In this document: one piece after another, positions 1-7,558 of the stretch
How the letters are laid out: each line of letters starts with the position of its first letter
Position numbering within the stretch: position 1 is the stretch's first letter
Virus record (IMG/VR): IMGVR_UViG_3300020595_000110
Span: 1 to 33,113 of that record
DNA: 33,113 nucleotides
Direction: 5' to 3' (one strand)
Source: a virus
Notes under the pieces: generated by a model
Database searches by the model: none
What the model saw: the letters and a program-made list of their open reading frames with translations, nothing else
What the model was told of the DNA's origin: nothing
Position numbers and translations under genes: made by a program

Positions 1-255
1 GTAAAGGCAGGAGAAGACGCTGAAGGCGAAACTTCTTACGACCTTTGGGGCCGTTACAACTGGAATGCAAACATGTATGTTTCAGTTCAAGCACCAACAG
101 AAGAAATGATGGACAACTTAACAGTTGGCATTGGTTATTCTTATGATGTATGGAAAGGTCTTTGCGTTGAACCTAACTACAGTATGGGTTTAAAAGAAGA
201 TGAAGCAGGTGAAAGAGAAGGTTCTTTTAACTTAGGTTTATCTTACAAGTTTTAA
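1..255 (+). CDS. Outer-membrane beta-barrel-like protein, C-terminal fragment
   Basis: The frame is open from the first base, so this is the 3' end of a longer gene. The 84 visible residues look like the last strands of an outer-membrane beta-barrel. Aromatic and aliphatic residues alternate with polar ones (TVGIGYSYDVW, LCVEPNYSMG), an acidic loop follows (KEDEAGEREG), and the protein ends in FNLGLSYKF. A terminal Phe with alternating hydrophobic residues is the known C-terminal signal for insertion by the BAM machinery. An internal ATG at 73 falls mid-strand and is not a believable start. In a phage this could be a host-surface modifier (porin-like, compare lambdoid Lom or NmpC) or a virion protein with a barrel-like fold. 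The N-terminus and any signal peptide lie outside the window. The fold is inferred from pattern only. Confidence 0.55.
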   Translation, partial: VKAGEDAEGETSYDLWGRYNWNANMYVSVQAPTEEMMDNLTVGIGYSYDVWKGLCVEPNYSMGLKEDEAGEREGSFNLGLSYKF

Positions 256-300
256 ACTTAGTATTAATTAAAAAAAGTCCTGGTGACAGGCATTAAAAAA

Positions 301-528
301 ATGGAAAAAGTATTTTCAACAGTAAGCGGATTTTTAGGTGGTTTAGGGTCATTATTTATGGCTTTCATCCCAGTAACAATCTTATGGTACGTTTTAACAG
401 GCGGATCAGTATTTGGAATGGATGCAATCGCTAATTTAACTTCATTAGTAAATGGATTTGGAGAAGGTGGTTTCGTAGGATTAATTGTATTAATTCTAGT
501 AGCATCATTTTTTACAGGTAAAAAGTAA
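301..528 (+). CDS. Small two-helix membrane protein
   Basis: A 75-residue protein with two hydrophobic segments. The first is about residues 8-33 (GFLGGLGSLFMAFIPVTILW) and the second about 57-71 (GFVGLIVLILVASFF). A Gly/Asn-rich linker joins them and the protein ends in GKK. The frame also has a GTG at 283, but the ATG at 301 follows an A-run and starts with a normal MEKV, so I prefer it. It lies between the barrel-like gene and the scaffold gene and ends just before a strong terminator. Size and topology would fit a holin or a small virion membrane protein, but there is no neighbouring endolysin to support the holin reading. Function unknown. Confidence 0.7.
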   Translation: MEKVFSTVSGFLGGLGSLFMAFIPVTILWYVLTGGSVFGMDAIANLTSLVNGFGEGGFVGLIVLILVASFFTGKK

Positions 529-552
529 TAGTTTTTAGAACATATTATTAAG

Positions 553-580
553 AGAGGCGCTTCGGCGCCTCTTTTGTTTT
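553..580 (+). terminator. Rho-independent terminator
   Basis: A GAGGCGC/GCGCCTC stem closed by a TTCG tetraloop (554-571) is followed by a T-rich tract. It ends the unit with the small membrane protein and lies 14 nt upstream of a promoter-like nonamer. Confidence 0.88.
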
Positions 581-593
581 CTATTTTTTTATT

Positions 594-602
594 ATATGTA
601 TA
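594..602 (+). promoter_or_regulatory. Late-promoter-like motif ATATGTATA (scaffold-capsid unit)
   Basis: ATATGTATA followed by TTTGAAAAC. The overlapping TATATTTG also fits the Bacteroidetes -10 consensus TAnnTTTG. It lies 126 nt before the scaffold ATG, the longest leader in the window. Confidence 0.6.
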
Positions 603-727
603 TTTGAAAACATACGCGCTTCCTAATAAGCCGTCCCTGATTATTTATAACCCTATTAAGGTTCCTAATAACCTTATTTCCCGTACAATTAATTAACGAG
701 ACTCGAAAGAGAAAAAACCAAAATAAA
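603..727 (+). promoter_or_regulatory. Structured leader of the scaffold-capsid unit
   Basis: This non-coding leader holds a perfect 7-bp hairpin at 657-676 (TAAGGTT, six-base loop, AACCTTA). It also has two copies of TTCCTAATAA at 620-629 and 662-671, the second overlapping the hairpin loop. TATTTATA at 642-649 is a partial second promoter-like match. No ORF is present. Any regulatory role is inference. Confidence 0.4.
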
Positions 728-1996
728 ATGGCAAAAAACATTTTAAAAGAGGCAATCGCTGACGCTAAGGCAGTTCGTGAAGTTGCTCTTGCAAATGCAA
801 AGGCCGCATTAGAAGAAGCTTTTACACCACGACTTCAATCTATGTTATCAGCTAAATTATCTGAAGAATTAAATGAAGAAGAAGATTTAGATGAAACTTA
901 CATGGAAGATGAAAAAGAAGACGTAAAAGAAATGTATGATGAAGACGAAAAAATGGACGAAACATACATGGAAGATGAAAAAGAAGATTTAGATGAGGAA
1001 ATTGATTTGGAAGAAATTCTTAATGAATTAGAATTAGAAGAAAGTGATGACCTAGAAGAAACGGTCGACGAAGCTAAAAAAGATGACGACGAGAAAATGG
1101 AAGAAGCTAAAAAAGACGACGATAAAGACGACGTTAAAGAAGCTAAAGACAAAGAAGACGACATGAATGAAGCTAAAGACGACAAAGAAGATTTAGATGA
1201 ACAAAAACCAATCTACAAAGCAGAATACGCTAATGATGTTACTTATAAAGCGGATCATGTAAATGAAGATAAGGAATTTGATTTAGATACTCTTCTTGAG
1301 GAAATTAACAATTTAGACGAAGAAAAAGAAGACGACGTTAACGAGCAAACAGATTCAGAAATGGATGACATGTATGCAGGTTCTGCACTTCACAAAAGAA
1401 AAGAAGAAGGCCAAACTAACGAAGTTGTTGGTGTAGCTGCAGGTATTGCAGGTTTAATTGCAGCAGCAGGTGGTTTAAGTGCTTTAGAAATGGCGGCTGA
1501 TGATCCAGAATGGAGAGCTAAGTATCCAAAAGTGGCTAGAGCTTTAGAAAAAATGCAAGACATTGGTAAAGCAGCAGCTGATACCAAAAGAATGGAAGAA
1601 GCATCTAAAGACAAAGAACTTGATGAAACTAAAGCAGCTCTTGAAGCAGTCACTACTGAACTTAACGAAGTTAATTTGTTAAACTCTAAATTATTGTATG
1701 TTAACAGAATTTTTAAAGCAAACAATTTAAATGAAGGACAAAAACTACGTGTAGTTGAAACTTTAGATAATGCGTCAAATGTTAAAGAAGCTAAGTTAAT
1801 TTACGAAACAATCAAGGACACGTTTACTGTTGCTAAATCAACAAAAACAACTCCTAAAAGATCAATCAAAGAAGGATTAGGAATGGCTTCTAAAGCTGCA
1901 GGAACATCTACAGCTCCAAAGAAACCAGTTCTTAACGAATCAAATGATATGGTGACTAGAATGCAAAAACTAGCAAACATTAAAATTAATCAATAA
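728..1996 (+). CDS. Prohead core scaffold protein, T4 gp22-like
   Basis: A 422-residue, very acidic, largely helical protein encoded directly upstream of the major capsid gene, where gene 22 lies in T4. Residues 1-50 form an Ala/Lys/Glu helix (KEAIADAKAVREVALANAK). Residues 50-215 are a low-complexity Asp/Glu/Lys region with duplicated DETYMEDEKED blocks and several EEAKKDDD blocks. A short Ala/Gly hydrophobic helix follows at about 233-257, then a coiled-coil-like region at about 290-366 (TTELNEVNLLNSKLLYVNRI). The C-terminus ends RMQKLANIKINQ. gp22-type scaffolds form the core inside the prohead and are degraded by the gp21 protease; that gene is not in the window. The ATG follows AAAATAAA with no Shine-Dalgarno. 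The capsid gene starts 23 nt downstream, so the two are probably co-transcribed. The assignment rests on position, composition and the C-terminal region. Confidence 0.8.
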   Translation: MAKNILKEAIADAKAVREVALANAKAALEEAFTPRLQSMLSAKLSEELNEEEDLDETYMEDEKEDVKEMYDEDEKMDETYMEDEKEDLDEEIDLEEILNELELEESDDLEETVDEAKKDDDEKMEEAKKDDDKDDVKEAKDKEDDMNEAKDDKEDLDEQKPIYKAEYANDVTYKADHVNEDKEFDLDTLLEEINNLDEEKEDDVNEQTDSEMDDMYAGSALHKRKEEGQTNEVVGVAAGIAGLIAAAGGLSALEMAADDPEWRAKYPKVARALEKMQDIGKAAADTKRMEEASKDKELDETKAALEAVTTELNEVNLLNSKLLYVNRIFKANNLNEGQKLRVVETLDNASNVKEAKLIYETIKDTFTVAKSTKTTPKRSIKEGLGMASKAAGTSTAPKKPVLNESNDMVTRMQKLANIKINQ

Positions 1997-2019
1997 CTAA
2001 ATAAAAAAATTTACAAAAA

Positions 2020-3735
2020 ATGGACAATGTAAACAATTTATTAGAAGGTGCAAGCCCTTACCAAGTTCTACAGGAGCAAGCTGGAAAATTAGCTAGCAAA
2101 TGGGATAAATCAGGACTTTTGGAAGGAATTACATCTTCTACAGAAAAGAACAACATGTCAATGTTGTTAGAAAATCAAGCTAAACAGCTTGTAAATGAAT
2201 CAAATACAGTAACATCAGCAGGTTCTGGAGTTTCTATCACTAATGGTGGTAATTCAGAAGCTTGGGCGGGTGTTGCTCTTCCTTTAGTACGAAGAGTATT
2301 TGGAGAAATCGTAGCAAAAGACCTAGTGTCAGTTCAACCAATGAACTTACCAGCAGGTTTAATTTTCTACCTTGACTTCCAATATGGAACAGGTACTGCT
2401 AACAAAACAGTAGGAGAATCACTTTATGGTGCATCTTCAGATCTTAAAAGAACATCAGAATCGTTCGATACAGGTCTTTATGGTGCAGGTGAGTTTGGTT
2501 ACTCAACAACTTCTGCTTCAATCGCAGTTACTTTAGACCAAACAGGACACACTTCACAATCACTACAAGCAGGTGGTGGTGGATTATTAGGAATTTTAGC
2601 TGGTGATACTGAATTCTCAGCATCTTTTGCTGGTGGATTTGATGGCGCTGACGCATTTGGAGATACAGATGCAATTAGAATTGTAAATGTTTTACAAGCT
2701 TCAGCATCTAATTTTGATGCAGATGCAATTAGAGCATTTGCTTTTGATGGGGCAGTAAAAACATTCCCACAATACACAAGATTACATACATCAGGATCAG
2801 GTGAAAAAGTAATTCAATTAGTAATTTCAGGTGCTGCAACTACTGCTCCTGGAAATTTAATTTACTTAACAACTCCTGATAACTTAAATGATAGAGGTGA
2901 TTTTGAAGACACAATGCCAGAAGCAGGAGCAGGTACAGTATCTGCTTTATCTATTCCTGAAATCAATGTTCAGTTAAGATCTGAAACAGTTGCTGCTAAA
3001 ACACGTAAATTGAAAGCACAATGGACTCCTGAGTTCGCTCAAGACTTGAATGCTTATCATTCAATTGACGCTGAAGCAGAATTAACTTCAATCTTAAGTG
3101 AGTATATTTCAATGGAAATTGATTTAGAAATCTTAGATATGTTAATCAGAAATGCTGATACTGTTGAAGGTTGGAGTGCTAAAGTTGCTCAAGATGTATC
3201 TGTAAATTCAAACCACACAGTAGGTGGTACTGCAGGTGTTACTTATACATCAAACCAAAATAATTTAGGTGTATATTACACTAAAATGTCTTGGTTCCAA
3301 ACTTTAGGTGTTAAATTACAAAAAGTTAGTAACTTAATTCACCAGAAAACTCTTCGTGGTGGTGCTAACTGGATGGTAGTTTCTCCAAAAGTTTCTACAA
3401 TTTTAGAAGCAATCCCAGGATTTGCAGCTGACTCATCAGGAGACAGTGACAAATACAATATGGGTGTTCAAAAGATTGGTGCAATAAATAACAGATATAC
3501 AGTTTATAAAAACCCTTACATGGTTGAAAATACAATCTTAATGGGTTATAAAGGATCTCAATTCCTTGAAACTGGTGCTGTTTTTGCTCCGTACATTCCT
3601 TTAATCATGACACCTCTAGTGTATGATCCTACTTCATTCACACCAAGAAAAGGTATCATGACTAGATATGCTAAGAAAATGGTTCGTCCAGATTTCTATG
3701 GTAAAGTAATGATTCACGACTTAAACGAGCTGTAA
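2020..3735 (+). CDS. 23: Major capsid protein, T4 gp23-like
   Basis: A 571-residue shell protein of the gp23 family (T4: 521). Family landmarks are SVQPMNLPAGLIF at about 104-116 (T4 GVQPMNSPTGQVF) and, from about residue 320, AAKTRKLKAQWTPEFAQDL then DAEAELTSILSEYISMEI, which aligns closely with the equivalent T4 gp23 segment. The C-terminal half holds GVQKIGAINNRYTVYKNPY and GYKGSQFLETGAVFAPYIP. The N-terminal ~60 residues are Gln/Glu/Leu-rich and are probably the propeptide removed by the prohead protease. MLLE at about 48-51 is a possible L-x-E cleavage site. The extra length lies mostly between residues 120 and 315, a Ser/Gly/Ala-rich insertion. The leader is only 23 nt with no promoter motif, so it depends on the scaffold promoter. 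A strong terminator follows. Confidence 0.95.
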   Translation: MDNVNNLLEGASPYQVLQEQAGKLASKWDKSGLLEGITSSTEKNNMSMLLENQAKQLVNESNTVTSAGSGVSITNGGNSEAWAGVALPLVRRVFGEIVAKDLVSVQPMNLPAGLIFYLDFQYGTGTANKTVGESLYGASSDLKRTSESFDTGLYGAGEFGYSTTSASIAVTLDQTGHTSQSLQAGGGGLLGILAGDTEFSASFAGGFDGADAFGDTDAIRIVNVLQASASNFDADAIRAFAFDGAVKTFPQYTRLHTSGSGEKVIQLVISGAATTAPGNLIYLTTPDNLNDRGDFEDTMPEAGAGTVSALSIPEINVQLRSETVAAKTRKLKAQWTPEFAQDLNAYHSIDAEAELTSILSEYISMEIDLEILDMLIRNADTVEGWSAKVAQDVSVNSNHTVGGTAGVTYTSNQNNLGVYYTKMSWFQTLGVKLQKVSNLIHQKTLRGGANWMVVSPKVSTILEAIPGFAADSSGDSDKYNMGVQKIGAINNRYTVYKNPYMVENTILMGYKGSQFLETGAVFAPYIPLIMTPLVYDPTSFTPRKGIMTRYAKKMVRPDFYGKVMIHDLNEL

Positions 3736-3761
3736 GCAGTTAGTTTAATATATTTTGAAAG

Positions 3762-3788
3762 AGAGCCGCATTAGCGGCTCTTTTTTTT
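3762..3788 (+). terminator. Rho-independent terminator after the capsid gene
   Basis: GAGCCGC-ATTA-GCGGCTC stem-loop (3763-3780) followed by T8. The T-tract runs straight into ATATGTATA. It is nearly the same cassette as the one at 4750-4785. Confidence 0.92.
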
Positions 3789-3797
3789 ATATGTATA
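3789..3797 (+). promoter_or_regulatory. Late-promoter-like motif ATATGTATA
   Basis: The nonamer directly abuts the terminator T-tract and lies 114 nt before the ATG of the 272-residue protein. The following TGTGTAAACAATAATT resembles the bases after the motifs at 24853 and 28483. Confidence 0.6.
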
Positions 3798-3910
3798 TGT
3801 GTAAACAATAATTGGTCGGTATTGTTAAACAATATTAAAAACGGGGAAAATAGCCTCTATGGGTTGACCACTATAGTTGTATCCCTATAATTGCTTAAAA
3901 AAATAAAATT
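3798..3910 (+). promoter_or_regulatory. Long leader with possible hairpin
   Basis: A non-coding leader between promoter motif and start. CTATGGGT...ACCACTATAG (3857-3876) can form an imperfect hairpin. I see no ORF. Function unknown. Confidence 0.3.
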
Positions 3911-4729
3911 ATGGCAAGTAAAACAAGATCGTTTTTAAAAAACGAAAACAGGGATTTTAATAACATCCTTGACAGTGTAGCAACTTTAAAGGACCAGAAC
4001 ACAAAAACTACTAGTGACAATGTAACTAAATTTGATTTAGGGGCACAAGTAAGTTTAGACCCACAATCAGATGGATCTATATTTTCTGGAGCAACTGGTG
4101 AAATTAACCAATGGGGATTTAGATGTGGTAATACATTAGCAGTACATGCTATTGGAACCCAAACTCTTTTAGCACCAGCATTAAATGCAGCAGGATTAGA
4201 TGTATCAGGTGACCAAACAAATAATGATGGTTGGGCTATGAGAGGTAGATCAGTAGCATCTTTAGGTAGATTAAACAAAGATTACTTTACAGTAGGAACA
4301 TCTCCAGCATTTTACATGAAATGTAAATTTTCAATAGCCGATGTTTCAGGTATTGATGATTTAAGATGTGGATTTGCAAAAGTTGAAGCACATAATGCTG
4401 ATCCAGATGCATTAGATGAATTAGCAGCTATGCATGTAGTTTCAGGTGATATTAAAACTACAACTATTATTAATAATGCAACAACTGTAACTACAGATTT
4501 AACAAATCCTTCTTCAGGTGACTTTGCAGATGGAGCAACTCATACTTTTAAAATTATGGTGAGTGCAACTGGTGTAGTAACTTATGAATTAGATGATACA
4601 GCTCCAACAGGTGCAGTAGCATTTACTTTTGATGATGCTGAAGTAGTAACTCCATACTGGTTCCACAGACATGATTCAGATGTAGGTGGTGCTGTTATAT
4701 GGCAAACATTTGAATTCGGTTTACAATAA
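3911..4729 (+). CDS. Putative head decoration / virion surface protein
   Basis: A 272-residue protein encoded right after the major capsid gene, with its own promoter motif, long leader and strong terminator. That setting suggests a highly expressed virion protein. After a short charged N-terminus (KTRSFLKNENRDFNN) it is rich in beta-strands: FYMKCKFSIADVSGIDDLRCGFAKV, a Thr-rich stretch around residue 190, then HTFKIMVSATGVVTYELDD and ends VIWQTFEFGLQ. This strand pattern resembles concanavalin-A-like jelly-roll domains (inference from pattern). I do not recognise it as T4 Hoc or Soc. The start has ATG after AAAATAAAATT. A minor capsid, decoration or carbohydrate-binding role is plausible but unproven. 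Confidence 0.75.
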   Translation: MASKTRSFLKNENRDFNNILDSVATLKDQNTKTTSDNVTKFDLGAQVSLDPQSDGSIFSGATGEINQWGFRCGNTLAVHAIGTQTLLAPALNAAGLDVSGDQTNNDGWAMRGRSVASLGRLNKDYFTVGTSPAFYMKCKFSIADVSGIDDLRCGFAKVEAHNADPDALDELAAMHVVSGDIKTTTIINNATTVTTDLTNPSSGDFADGATHTFKIMVSATGVVTYELDDTAPTGAVAFTFDDAEVVTPYWFHRHDSDVGGAVIWQTFEFGLQ

Positions 4730-4749
4730 GCCTTATTTAAACTTTAAAG

Positions 4750-4776
4750 AGGACCGCATTAGCGGTCCTTTTTTTT
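4750..4776 (+). terminator. Rho-independent terminator
   Basis: GGACCGC-ATTA-GCGGTCC stem-loop (4751-4768) with T8. It has the same ATTA loop and layout as the terminator at 3762, with compensatory changes in the stem. Confidence 0.92.
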
Positions 4777-4785
4777 ATATGTATA
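4777..4785 (+). promoter_or_regulatory. Late-promoter-like motif ATATGTATA (phoH)
   Basis: It follows the terminator T-tract directly and lies only 15 nt before the preferred phoH ATG at 4800, so the mRNA leader must be very short. Confidence 0.6.
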
Positions 4786-4799
4786 ATCAAACGTTATAT

Positions 4800-5462
4800 A
4801 TGGTAAAACCCAACACATCAAAAAAGCCCCCAAAAGGCTCGGTTAGATTTTCATTAACTCTTTCAGAAGAACAAAAATCGGCAAAACAGGCAATTTTACA
4901 CCACCCATACAATTTTATAGTTGGTAAAGCAGGTAGTGGTAAAACATTATTAGCTTGTCAAATTGCACTAGACATGTTTTTTAAAAGACAAATAGATAAA
5001 ATCATAATAACGAGACCTACAGTATCAACAGAAGACAATGGTTTTCTTCCAGGATCAGAAAAAGAAAAAATGGAACCATGGATTGTACCTATTAAATCTA
5101 ACATGCGTAAAATTTACAATAAACCTCTTATTTTAGAAAAAATGGAAAAAGAGGAATCAATTGAATTAGTATCTTTAGCACATTTTAGAGGTAGAACATT
5201 TGAAAATTCTATAGTAATAGTTGATGAATTTCAAAATTTAACTCGTTCACAATTTAGAATGGCTTTAGGTAGATTAGGAAAAAATTCAACAATGATATTT
5301 TGTGGAGACAACCAACAAATTGACTTAAAAGATAAAAATTATTCTGCAATAGTTGACTTACCTAAAATCAATAATTCCCAATATGTTTATAAAAGAGTAT
5401 TATTAGATAACCATCGTCATATAGCAATAGACGAAGTATTCGAGTTATTGAACGGAATGTAA
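4800..5462 (+). CDS. phoH: PhoH-like P-loop ATPase
   Basis: A 220-residue PhoH-family ATPase of the size typical for marine phages. Walker A is GKAGSGKT (about 42-49), Walker B is IVIVDEFQN (about 138-146), with TRPTVSTEDNGFLPG at 71-85 and the sensor-like GDNQQIDL at 169-176. PhoH proteins are superfamily 1-type nucleotide hydrolases, suspected to act on RNA; their role in phages is unsettled. The frame is open further upstream, but an ATG at 4686 would cross the terminator and overlap the previous gene, and the ATG at 4779 lies inside the promoter motif. I therefore place the start at 4800. The gene has its own terminator-promoter cassette, so it is expressed separately while sitting among virion genes. 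Confidence 0.93.
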   Translation: MVKPNTSKKPPKGSVRFSLTLSEEQKSAKQAILHHPYNFIVGKAGSGKTLLACQIALDMFFKRQIDKIIITRPTVSTEDNGFLPGSEKEKMEPWIVPIKSNMRKIYNKPLILEKMEKEESIELVSLAHFRGRTFENSIVIVDEFQNLTRSQFRMALGRLGKNSTMIFCGDNQQIDLKDKNYSAIVDLPKINNSQYVYKRVLLDNHRHIAIDEVFELLNGM

Positions 5463-5480
5463 ATTCTCCATACCTTTTTC

Positions 5481-5489
5481 ATATTTATA
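5481..5489 (+). promoter_or_regulatory. Late-promoter-like motif ATATTTATA (neck operon)
   Basis: TTTTTCATATTTATAATAGAAC, 25 nt before the neck-protein ATG at 5515. The next such motif is at 15460, so this one may serve the whole 5515-15436 unit. Confidence 0.55.
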
Positions 5490-5514
5490 ATAGAACAACC
5501 TAATTCTATTTAAA

Positions 5515-6672
5515 ATGGCAAAAATACCTATATGGCCGGGCTCATCATCATTTGCAACAGTATCTAATCCGACACCTTTTGCATTATATGATTCAGACAC
5601 TGAATTTATTACGGATGCTGATAATATTTCAAATTGGTGTGCTAAACGTTTAGGATACCCTCTTGTAGATATTGAACTACAAGATGTAAATTTTTATACT
5701 TGTTTTGAAGAAGCTATAAATGAGTATGGAGCTCAATTATACAATTTTCAAATAATAAATAATTTTCATACATTAGAAGGAACAACAACAGGATCTAATT
5801 TTAATAACCAATTAATTTCTCCTAATTTAGGGGGTACAGTTAATATATCGGACCAATATGGTAATGAAACTTATGGTGGTGGAGGAGATTATAAAAAAGA
5901 ATCAGGTTCTTTATTAGTAAAAAAAGGAATCCAACAATATGATTTATTATCAGCTGTTAGTTCTTCTTTAAGTGGTTCAGAAGCAGTTTATATTAAAAAA
6001 ATAATGCATTATCAACCAGCAGCTATAAATAGATATTTCGACCCATATGCAGGTACAGGTACAGGTATTCAATCCCTAATGCAAACTTTTGGATTTGGTA
6101 ATTATTCACCAGGTGTAAACTTTATGTTAATGCCTATGTTTTTTGATGCTTTAAAAATTCAAGCAATTGAATTAAATGATGCTATTAGAAAATCAGCATA
6201 TCATTTTGAAATAAGCAACAATAGGTATTTAAAATTATTTCCTATCCCTACAAGTGATTATACTTTATGGTATGAATACCAATTAAAATCTGTAGCTAAT
6301 GCTCCAGTAAAAAATGATGCAACAAATTTAATAACGGATATATCAAATGTACCTTATACTAATCCTACTTATGCTTTTATAAATGAGCCTGGTAAACAAT
6401 GGATTAGAAGATATTGTTTAGCATTAGCTAAAGAAATGTTAGGTAGTATAAGAGGTAAATATCAAGCTTTACCAATACCAGGAGATACTACTACTTTAGA
6501 TTATGCTAGGTTATTAAGTGAAGCAATAACTGAAAAAACAGCATTAATAACAGAACTAAAAGAATTATTAGAATCTACAACTAGATTAAAACAATTAGAA
6601 AGACAAAATCAAGAAGCACAACAAACACAAGAAACTTTTTATAAAGTACCATACCCAATTTATATAGGTTAA
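5515..6672 (+). CDS. Putative neck / head-completion protein (gp13-like position)
   Basis: A 385-residue protein opening the neck/tail-completion block. The N-terminal part includes NWCAKRLGYPLVDIELQDVNFYTCFEEAINEYGAQL, which has the layout of phage head-tail connector adaptors: a helical domain with LGxPxVDIEL and a later A/E-rich helix. A Gly-rich loop follows (GNETYGGGGDYKKES), then a strand-rich middle (YLKLFPIPTSDYTLWYEYQL), and a C-terminal helix rich in Gln, Leu and Glu. It precedes the gp14-like and gp15-like genes, which is the place of gene 13 in T4; I make the gp13 link mainly on order and not on recognised sequence identity. The TAATG overlap with the next gene suggests translational coupling. 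Confidence 0.65.
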   Translation: MAKIPIWPGSSSFATVSNPTPFALYDSDTEFITDADNISNWCAKRLGYPLVDIELQDVNFYTCFEEAINEYGAQLYNFQIINNFHTLEGTTTGSNFNNQLISPNLGGTVNISDQYGNETYGGGGDYKKESGSLLVKKGIQQYDLLSAVSSSLSGSEAVYIKKIMHYQPAAINRYFDPYAGTGTGIQSLMQTFGFGNYSPGVNFMLMPMFFDALKIQAIELNDAIRKSAYHFEISNNRYLKLFPIPTSDYTLWYEYQLKSVANAPVKNDATNLITDISNVPYTNPTYAFINEPGKQWIRRYCLALAKEMLGSIRGKYQALPIPGDTTTLDYARLLSEAITEKTALITELKELLESTTRLKQLERQNQEAQQTQETFYKVPYPIYIG

Positions 6673-7013
6673 TGATAAAATTAAAAAACATATTAAACGA
6701 ACTATTAAATACTTACATAGTACAAGCTTACATGCTAACAGACACTGAATATAATATTACAGATATATTAGATCAAATTAGAGCAATAAGAAAAGTAACT
6801 ATTGTAAGAAATATAACTCCTCCTGAATATGTTCAAAAACAAAATTTTGAATATACTTTAGTTACAATTAAATTTATATCAAGAGGAAATCCTAAAGAAG
6901 ATTTAAAAAAACTAAAAAAAGATATTTTAACATCTAATAGAAGTATAAATGATTTAAGAGTACCAGGTGTAAAATCTTTTAAAATTAAACCAGAAACCTT
7001 AAAAAGAATATAA
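6672..7013 (+). CDS. Small conserved-looking protein between neck genes
   Basis: A 113-residue Lys/Ile-rich protein. Its start overlaps the previous stop (TAATG) and its stop overlaps the next start in the same way. Residues 30-110 read as a compact alpha/beta domain: helix (TDILDQIRAIR), strand (KVTIVRNI), strand (FEYTLVTIKFISRG), helix (PKEDLKKLKKDILTS) and strand (GVKSFKIKP). This order is suggestive of a ferredoxin-like fold (inference). No T4 equivalent recognised between genes 13 and 14. The tight coupling suggests a structural or assembly role at the neck. Confidence 0.7.
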   Translation: MIKLKNILNELLNTYIVQAYMLTDTEYNITDILDQIRAIRKVTIVRNITPPEYVQKQNFEYTLVTIKFISRGNPKEDLKKLKKDILTSNRSINDLRVPGVKSFKIKPETLKRI

Positions 7014-7558
7014 TGGCTTTATTTGGAGGATCACGAGATATATCACTTTTTAACACAGTAAGTAAAGAACTTATTAATGATATTATTCAATCAGAAGTTG
7101 GATATTACAAATTTGCTCTTGAAAAAACTACATCTAATGTTTATGGTGAATCCCAGGGCAAAGTATACTATGAACCCGTAAGAATAGCGTGTTTAATGCA
7201 GAGAGAAGACCAAACATGGTCGTCTGATGACTTTGGATCTGACCTTAATCAAACACTTAATTTTAGGTTTTTAAAAGAAGAATTAAAAGATATAAATTTA
7301 GTACCAGAAGTGGGAGATATATTACTTTTTAGGAATAATTTTTATGAAGTTGATAGTAAAATCGAAAATCAATTAATACTAAGTAAAGATCCAGACTATG
7401 CTATTTCAACAGGAACAACTGATTTTGGTAATAGTCATTCAATTATATTAAATACTCATATTTCAGGAATAGAAAGATTAAATTTAATACCTTTAAGAGG
7501 TGGAAAATATCCATCTACAACTAAAATAACTGATGGAATAGCTAATTTACTTGGATAA
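7013..7558 (+). CDS. 14: Neck protein, T4 gp14-like
   Basis: A 181-residue protein (T4 gp14: 256). The clearest family segment is PEVGDILLFRNNFYEVDSKI, about residues 103-122, followed by LSKDPDYAIS. It matches in layout the T4 gp14 stretch EGDLIYFPMDNSLFEI and what follows. Upstream is the VYYEPVRIACLMQRED segment, comparable to the ECYYVPRE region of T4. gp13 and gp14 form the neck that closes the filled head and receives the tail. It is shorter than T4 gp14, mainly through loss of the C-terminal acidic region. Four-base overlaps (TAATG) occur at both ends. Confidence 0.75.
   Translation: MALFGGSRDISLFNTVSKELINDIIQSEVGYYKFALEKTTSNVYGESQGKVYYEPVRIACLMQREDQTWSSDDFGSDLNQTLNFRFLKEELKDINLVPEVGDILLFRNNFYEVDSKIENQLILSKDPDYAISTGTTDFGNSHSIILNTHISGIERLNLIPLRGGKYPSTTKITDGIANLLG

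Noticed and set aside
283-300. GTG start for the small membrane protein
   Set aside because: It adds six residues of no clear character; the ATG at 301 has the usual A-rich leader.
898-1185. Minus-strand Ser-rich frame opposite the scaffold gene
   Set aside because: It is the mirror of the Asp/Glu/Lys-rich coding sequence (GAA/GAT read as TTC/ATC); low complexity, no promoter motif on that strand.
4686-4799. Extended N-terminus of the PhoH frame
   Set aside because: It would overlap the previous gene and read through the terminator stem and promoter motif; PhoH similarity starts only after 4800.
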